Positions 59,418-64,000 of a DNA stretch of 64,000 bases are shown one piece after another. Position numbers and translations under genes: made by a program. This DNA is from Lepus europaeus. Its lineage: Eukaryota > Chordata > Mammalia > Lagomorpha > Leporidae. The stretch is taken from NCBI RefSeq assembly GCF_033115175.1, contig NC_084837.1, forward strand, positions 64,627,266-64,691,265. Direction: 5' to 3'. Below the pieces are notes generated by a model. The model saw only the letters and a list, made by a program, of their open reading frames with translations. It searched no databases and was not told where the DNA came from. Position 1 is the first letter of the stretch; each line of letters starts with the position of its first letter.

Positions 59418-59989
59418 AAGACTTAAAGTGGTGGTTCACACACATAGACTTAGCTTGTTGTGTTCCAACAAGATCAAAAGGCTTCTGAAAGCATTATATG
59501 AATCATTCGTTAATGCTACTCGGGAGCTCCCTCCTGGATTTCATTTAGTGCTAAAAGGTCAATAAAATAGTTGTTTGATTTGATTGAGGTTGGCTTCTTA
59601 GCATATAAAGTTCATAATGATATATGATCACTACAGAGGAAGCTGGGTTCAGATGTGTAACCTTCAGGGAAGACTTCTCTTCTTTCTGTAGGAAAGGCAG
59701 AGCTGACAGCTTATTTTTGAAAAGTGAGACGGAGCGTGAACTATTTATAGATTCATTTCCCCCCACGTACTGAACACAATGGAAGCCTGAAATCAAATGG
59801 TGACCAGATGGACCCAGGCATCTGCCAGTCTGGATTCTGAAGTTGCAAAATGCAGAACCTGTGGGGGTTGTGTCAGGACAGAAACCATGGACTAAGGTCT
59901 GTAAAATCAGGACTATAAACAGCCCCTCAAACAACTGGCCCTCAGCAGTGGAAGAGGTAAACAGAGAGTGTGCTCAGACTCATTTTTCT
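59418..59989. other. STARD9 intron 3, no feature seen
   Basis: Contains a 127-codon open frame on the minus strand (59551-59934) with no recognised similarity, no splice context and no domain. I treat it as chance. Confidence 0.45.
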
Positions 59990-60308
59990 TTTTTTTTTTT
60001 TTAAAGGTTTATTTGTTTATTGGAAAGGCAGAGTTACGGAGATGGAGAGGCAGAGAGAGACGTCTTCCATCCACTGGTTCACTCCCCAAATGGCTGCAAT
60101 GGCTGGAGCTAGCCTAATCTCAAGCCAGGAGCCAGGAATTCCTCCTGGTCTCCCATGCAGGTACAGGAGCCCAAGGTCATCTTTTGCTTTCCCAGGCCAT
60201 AGCAGGGAGCTGGATTGGAAGTGGAGGATCTAGGACTCGAATCAACGACTATGTAGGATGCCGGCACTGCAGGTGGTGGCTTTACCCACTATGTCACAGC
60301 TCTGGCCT
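59990..60308 (-). repeat. CSINE, standard type
   Basis: Likely TSD AGACTCATTTTTCTT / AGACTCATCTTTCTT. Head end 'tgtcacagctctggcc'. Confidence 0.9.
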
Positions 60309-60785
60309 CTAGACTCATCTTTCTTGCTCCTGTTCCTATAACTGGGCAATTATTCCTTTGTCAATCATTTCATTGCTTAACTTTTGCCTCTAGTTAGGCA
60401 GTTAGACAAGATAACGACTGCTTTCTGGGTATATATACTGATTTGATGTAGGAGGAAGATTAATAAGCTTCCATGCAGTTGATAGAGATAGTAGTTCTGT
60501 TGAGAAAATATTTGAAAGGGATGAAACCATTAATTGCTTTCTTTTCCTATTAAACTAACCCCATCTTGGTCATGGTGATGTTTAAAGTGTAAACATGTAG
60601 TGGTCTCTGGCTTGTATTGCTTTCCCTTTTCTCCCATTATCAGAGACTTTAAGAAAATAGAAACAGCTTCCTCCTTTCAGTAAGTATCTAGAAGCATTCC
60701 ATGAAGTGTGAAAAGTCAGTTTCAGGATTTGAGAGTTAGGTTTAACTTTGGAACGTGTTCATAACTAGCTTGCTTCAGTGAGAAA
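60309..60785. other. STARD9 intron 3, no feature seen
   Basis: Unique-looking sequence without recognised content. Confidence 0.45.
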
Positions 60786-60799
60786 AGAGAAAAGACAAT

Positions 60800-60942
60800 A
60801 TCCCTTTTTGAGAACCTGCTCTGTTGCAGGTACTGAACTCTCAGTACTTACATTATCTTACTCACTCTTCACCGAAACCTTGTTAGGTCAGTTGTTGTTA
60901 TCTGTATTTTATGGATATAAACACAGAGATTTAAATAGTTTA
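60800..60942 (-). repeat. MIR SINE fragment
   Basis: 'ctctgttgcaggtactgaac', 'ttatcttactcactcttcac' and 'ttatctgtattttatggata' follow MIR-type tail and core in reverse. Confidence 0.6.
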
Positions 60943-60946
60943 GGTG

Positions 60947-61270
60947 GGGCTGGCACTGTGGCATAGTAGGCTAGGTCTTGGCCTGCAGCGCCAGCATCCC
61001 ATATGGGCGCAGGTTTTCGTCTCGGCTGCTCCTCTTCCCTATGAGCCCCATAAGCTCTCTGCTTATGGCCTGGGAAAGCAGTGGAAGATGCCCCAAGTGT
61101 TTAGGCCCTTGCATCTGCATGGGAGACCTGGAAGAAGCTCCTGGCTTCAGGTTGGCTCAGCTCTGGCCATTGTGGTTATCTGGGGAGTGAATCAGCAGGT
61201 GGAAGATCTTTCCCTTGTCTCTCCCTCTCTTTTTCTGTAACTCTGCCCTTCAAATAAATAAATATTTTAG
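60947..61270 (+). repeat. CSINE, standard type, full length
   Basis: GGGGCTGGCACTGTGGCATA head, CTTCAAATAAATAAATATTT tail. Confidence 0.92.
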
Positions 61271-61499
61271 AAGTAGATAATGAAAGTAGTAAAATGAAAT
61301 GGGAGATGCCAGTGAAAAAGTCTGGGGTCTATGCACTAGCTCTGTAGCTGCTGCACTACCTTTCCTTTCCAGCACAACTCAACATTTCTTTGTACATTTT
61401 TCTCTAGGCTCTTTTGTCACTTGGGAAGTGCCCTGAGGTGTCCAGTTTCATATTAGGGAAGGAATGAATGCAGAACTTCCCAACTAGATCCAGGGAAAA

Positions 61500-61787
61500 A
61501 ATATACGCAGACACACACACACACACACAGCAAGAGAACGAGACCATACACCTCCATCTGCTGTTCACTACATGGGTGCCTGCAACAGCCGTGGCTGGAT
61601 CAGGCTGTATCCAGGAGCCAGGAACTCCATCCACATCTCTCGTTTGGGTCCAGGGGCTCAAGTACTTGAGCCATCATCAACTGCCTTCCAGGATACATTA
61701 GCAGGAACTGGACTGGAAGCAGAGCAACCAGGACTCGAACTGACACTCCAGTGTGGGATGCAGTTACCTGTGCCACAATACCTAACA
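61500..61787 (-). repeat. CSINE, ancient, with an (AC)n run
   Basis: (CA)n at 61510-61530, then 'cctccatctgctgttcacta'; 'ccatcatcaactgccttcca' and 'cctgtgccacaatacctaac'. Confidence 0.82.
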
Positions 61788-62892
61788 CACACGTATGTTT
61801 TTAAATCAAATTAAATACTATATGTATTTTCTAGGTTTATCCTAATTTCCACCTGCTTTAATTTCCAGATTTTTTTTTTAGCAAGGATGAACCACCTCTG
61901 ATCTGTATCTTCTCCCTAGATGTATTTATACAGCAGAAAAGATGAAAATCTTGGGCATTTTGAACTCCATTAGGAGTTTTAGAGGCTTACTAACTATGCT
62001 CCATTGAAAATCCTACCCAGGTTCTTGAGTCACCAACCACATTTGTGTCGGTAATTCTCACTGTCAGAAGCAAGAGATTGTTAAGCTGAGTATTCTCCCC
62101 CGCCAAGTCTCTCCTCCCCCTTGCTTTCTGTCTTTTGCACACACTTTACTAAGTGGCTGAGACCACTTTGAGAACCACCTTTAGCTCAGGGATATTGACT
62201 AAGGGTGGGGCCAGGCTTTGTGTACTTGGTTGAAGTGACTTTATACGAGGTGCTGAAGTGCCACAAGACCAGTGAGGTGACAGATCTTGCGACTCCAATG
62301 TGTAGCATTTCTCTTCTGCAGGCTAGTCTCAGGTTTGAGGAGGGAAATACAGATCAAGGAAAGAAGCTACCATGCCATAGAGATACTTGAGGCAGGTGCT
62401 ATTCGAATTAGTACAAAGCGAATCTCGTTACCCAGACCCTGTATCACTGAGAATGCTGTGAGCTTCAGCCGTACTGGCTGAATCCAACTGTGAAACCGGA
62501 ACTGCCTTTGGGAGGGGGGAGAGAGGGGAAAGGGGATGGGTATGGTTCACTTTGTTTCTCCAGCATTAAGATTGGTCTCCAGAGACCCATTCAGACTAAA
62601 CAATATTCAAAACAGGAAATTTGCTCCTAGCAACATGGTCGCTGGAAAACCTTTTCGGCATAGGCAGAATAAGTGTTAATAACAGAAACTCTATCTGTCA
62701 GGCTTGTTTTGCTGTATAAAAGTATTAGTGACTCAAACAACTTGAAGCCACTTTGTCCTCCTTCACCTCAGGGTGCTGCCTGACATGACCCGTTACCAAA
62801 AGGCAACAAGTAGCTCTTTCATATTTATATTTATATGAAAACTGTGCTGGGTGGAGTCCTGGGTGAAGATTAAATATATAGAAATTAGTAGA
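61788..62892. other. STARD9 intron 3, long SINE-free stretch
   Basis: About 1.1 kb without a recognised repeat or exon. A purine-rich run lies at 62511-62545. Confidence 0.45.
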
Positions 62893-62983
62893 GGTCGGTG
62901 CTGTAGTGCAGTGGGTTAAGCCACAGCCTGCAGTGCCAGCATCTCATATGGGCACTGGTTGCAGTCCCAGCTGCTCCACTTCT

Positions 62984-63002
62984 TTAAAAAAAAATTTTCC
63001 TT

Positions 63003-63038
<36 letters not shown>

Positions 63039-63678
63039 TTACAGGCAGAGTGGATAGTGAGAGAGAGAGAGACAGAAAGGTCTTCCTTTTTGCCATTGGT
63101 TCACCCTCCAATGGCCGCAGCGGCCGGCGCATTGTGCTGATCCGAAGCCAGGAGCCAGGTGCTTCTCCTGGTCTCCCATGGGGTGCAGGGCCCAAGCACT
63201 TGGGCCATCCTCCACTGCCTTCCCGGGCCATAGCAGAGAGCTGGCCTGGAAGAGGGGCAACCGGGATAGAATCCGGCGCCCCAACCGGGACTAGAACCCA
63301 GTGTGCCGGCGCCGCAAGGTGGAGGATTAGCCTGTTAAGCCACGGCGCCAGCCCTCATTTTCATTTTTTAAAAGGTTTATTTATTTGAGAGGCAGAATTA
63401 CAGAGAAACAGAGGCAGAGGTCTTTCATCTGCTGGTTCACTGCCCAAATGGCTGCAACTGCTGGAGCTGGGCCAACCTGAAGCCAGGAGCCAGGAGCTTC
63501 TTCTGGGTCTTCCATGTGGGTGCAGGGGCCCAAGCACTTGGGCCATCTTCACTGCTTTTCCAGGCCATAGCAGAGAGCTGGATATGAAGAGGAGCAGCCA
63601 GCACACGAACCAGCACCCATATGGGATGCTGGCACTAGGCTGTACCTTTACAGGCTGCTCCACAGCGCTGGCCCTGCA
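62984..63678 (-). repeat. CSINE, middle of a three-level nest
   Basis: TSD CTCCACTTCT at 62974-62983 and 63679-63688. Its tail side is itself split by the young copy at 63003-63354. Confidence 0.88.
63003..63354 (-). repeat. CSINE, young type, innermost of the nest
   Basis: T(29) run, near-consensus young body and head. Inserted into the A-rich tail of the middle copy; ATTTTCCTTTC / ATTTTCATTTT flanks are a poor or slipped TSD. Confidence 0.94.
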
Positions 63679-64000
63679 CTCCACTTCTGATCCAGCTCCC
63701 TGCTAATGCACCTGAGAAAGCAGCGGTGGATGGCCCAAGTGCTTGGGCTCCTCTACCTATGTGTGGAAACCTCAAAGAGGCTCCTGGCTTCTGCCTAGCC
63801 CAGGCTCGGTCATCATGGCCATTTGAGGAGTGAAACAGAGGATGGAAAATCTGTCTCTCCTCCTCTCTCTCTCTGTAACTCTGCTTTCTGATAAATAAAT
63901 CTATTAAAAAATTAATGAAGGCAAGATTCAGGGAATACCTAGAGGACAGCTGTAATTTAATTTTGTTCAATTCACATTTAAAGTGAATATTCTTGAGCCC

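Larger units (their letters stand above)
62893..63910 (+). repeat. CSINE, outermost of a three-level nest
   Basis: Plus-strand copy in two parts, 62893-62983 and 63679-63910, ending CTGATAAATAAATCTATT. Split by the antisense copy at 62984-63678. Confidence 0.9.

Noticed and set aside
59551-59934. 127-codon minus-strand frame
   Set aside because: Not in a recognised repeat, but there is no signal, domain, splice context or recognised homology. Probably chance in an intron.

Overview
This is a vertebrate nuclear window, almost certainly lagomorph (rabbit, Oryctolagus, or a close relative). It is packed with the tRNA-headed C-repeat SINE (CSINE) that is specific to lagomorphs. I count about 80 copies on both strands, roughly a third or more of the window, together with lagomorph-type L1 3' ends. 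The genes are ordinary intron-containing mammalian genes. Their order, SNAP23 (+), LRRC57 (-), HAUS2 (+), STARD9 (+), matches the order I recall for human 15q15.2. There are no bacterial-type operons, CRISPR arrays or ribosome binding sites.

Layout. 1-2.3 kb: last intron, last coding exon and 3'UTR of SNAP23. 2.3-4.9 kb: tail-to-tail intergenic gap with MIR fragments and a small palindromic DNA element. 4.9-11.4 kb: LRRC57 on the minus strand, five coding exons giving a complete 239-residue leucine-rich-repeat protein. 11.4-11.87 kb: short GC-rich bidirectional promoter with a palindromic CRE, shared with HAUS2. 11.87-32.2 kb: HAUS2 on the plus strand, six coding exons and a 12-kb first intron loaded with SINEs and a 5'-truncated L1. 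33.4-34.3 kb: CpG-island promoter of STARD9 containing a duplicated CCAAT/GC-box module. 33.9-64 kb: STARD9 exons 1-3, the start of the kinesin motor domain, then an intron 3 that runs off the window. The P-loop exon is not present.

All exon junctions were read by eye. They obey GT/AG, keep phase, and give proteins that match the human ones as I remember them. Repeat subfamily labels are mine: 'young' copies have a GC-rich head, long pure A tail and perfect target-site duplications (TSDs); 'intermediate' and 'standard' copies are older; 'ancient' copies are CSINE3-like and strongly diverged.

The most interesting point is that the last coding exon of HAUS2 has taken a SINE insertion with a 14-bp TSD. 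The reading frame now ends inside the SINE, at 216 residues against 235 in human. Other points of note are the duplicated STARD9 promoter module, inverted pairs of young SINEs and of L1 3'UTRs that could form long RNA hairpins, a SINE sitting 28 bp from an LRRC57 splice donor, an unidentified 211-bp retroposed sequence, and several multi-level SINE nests that give a local insertion chronology. I found no convincing new gene system, and most long open frames are SINE-derived.
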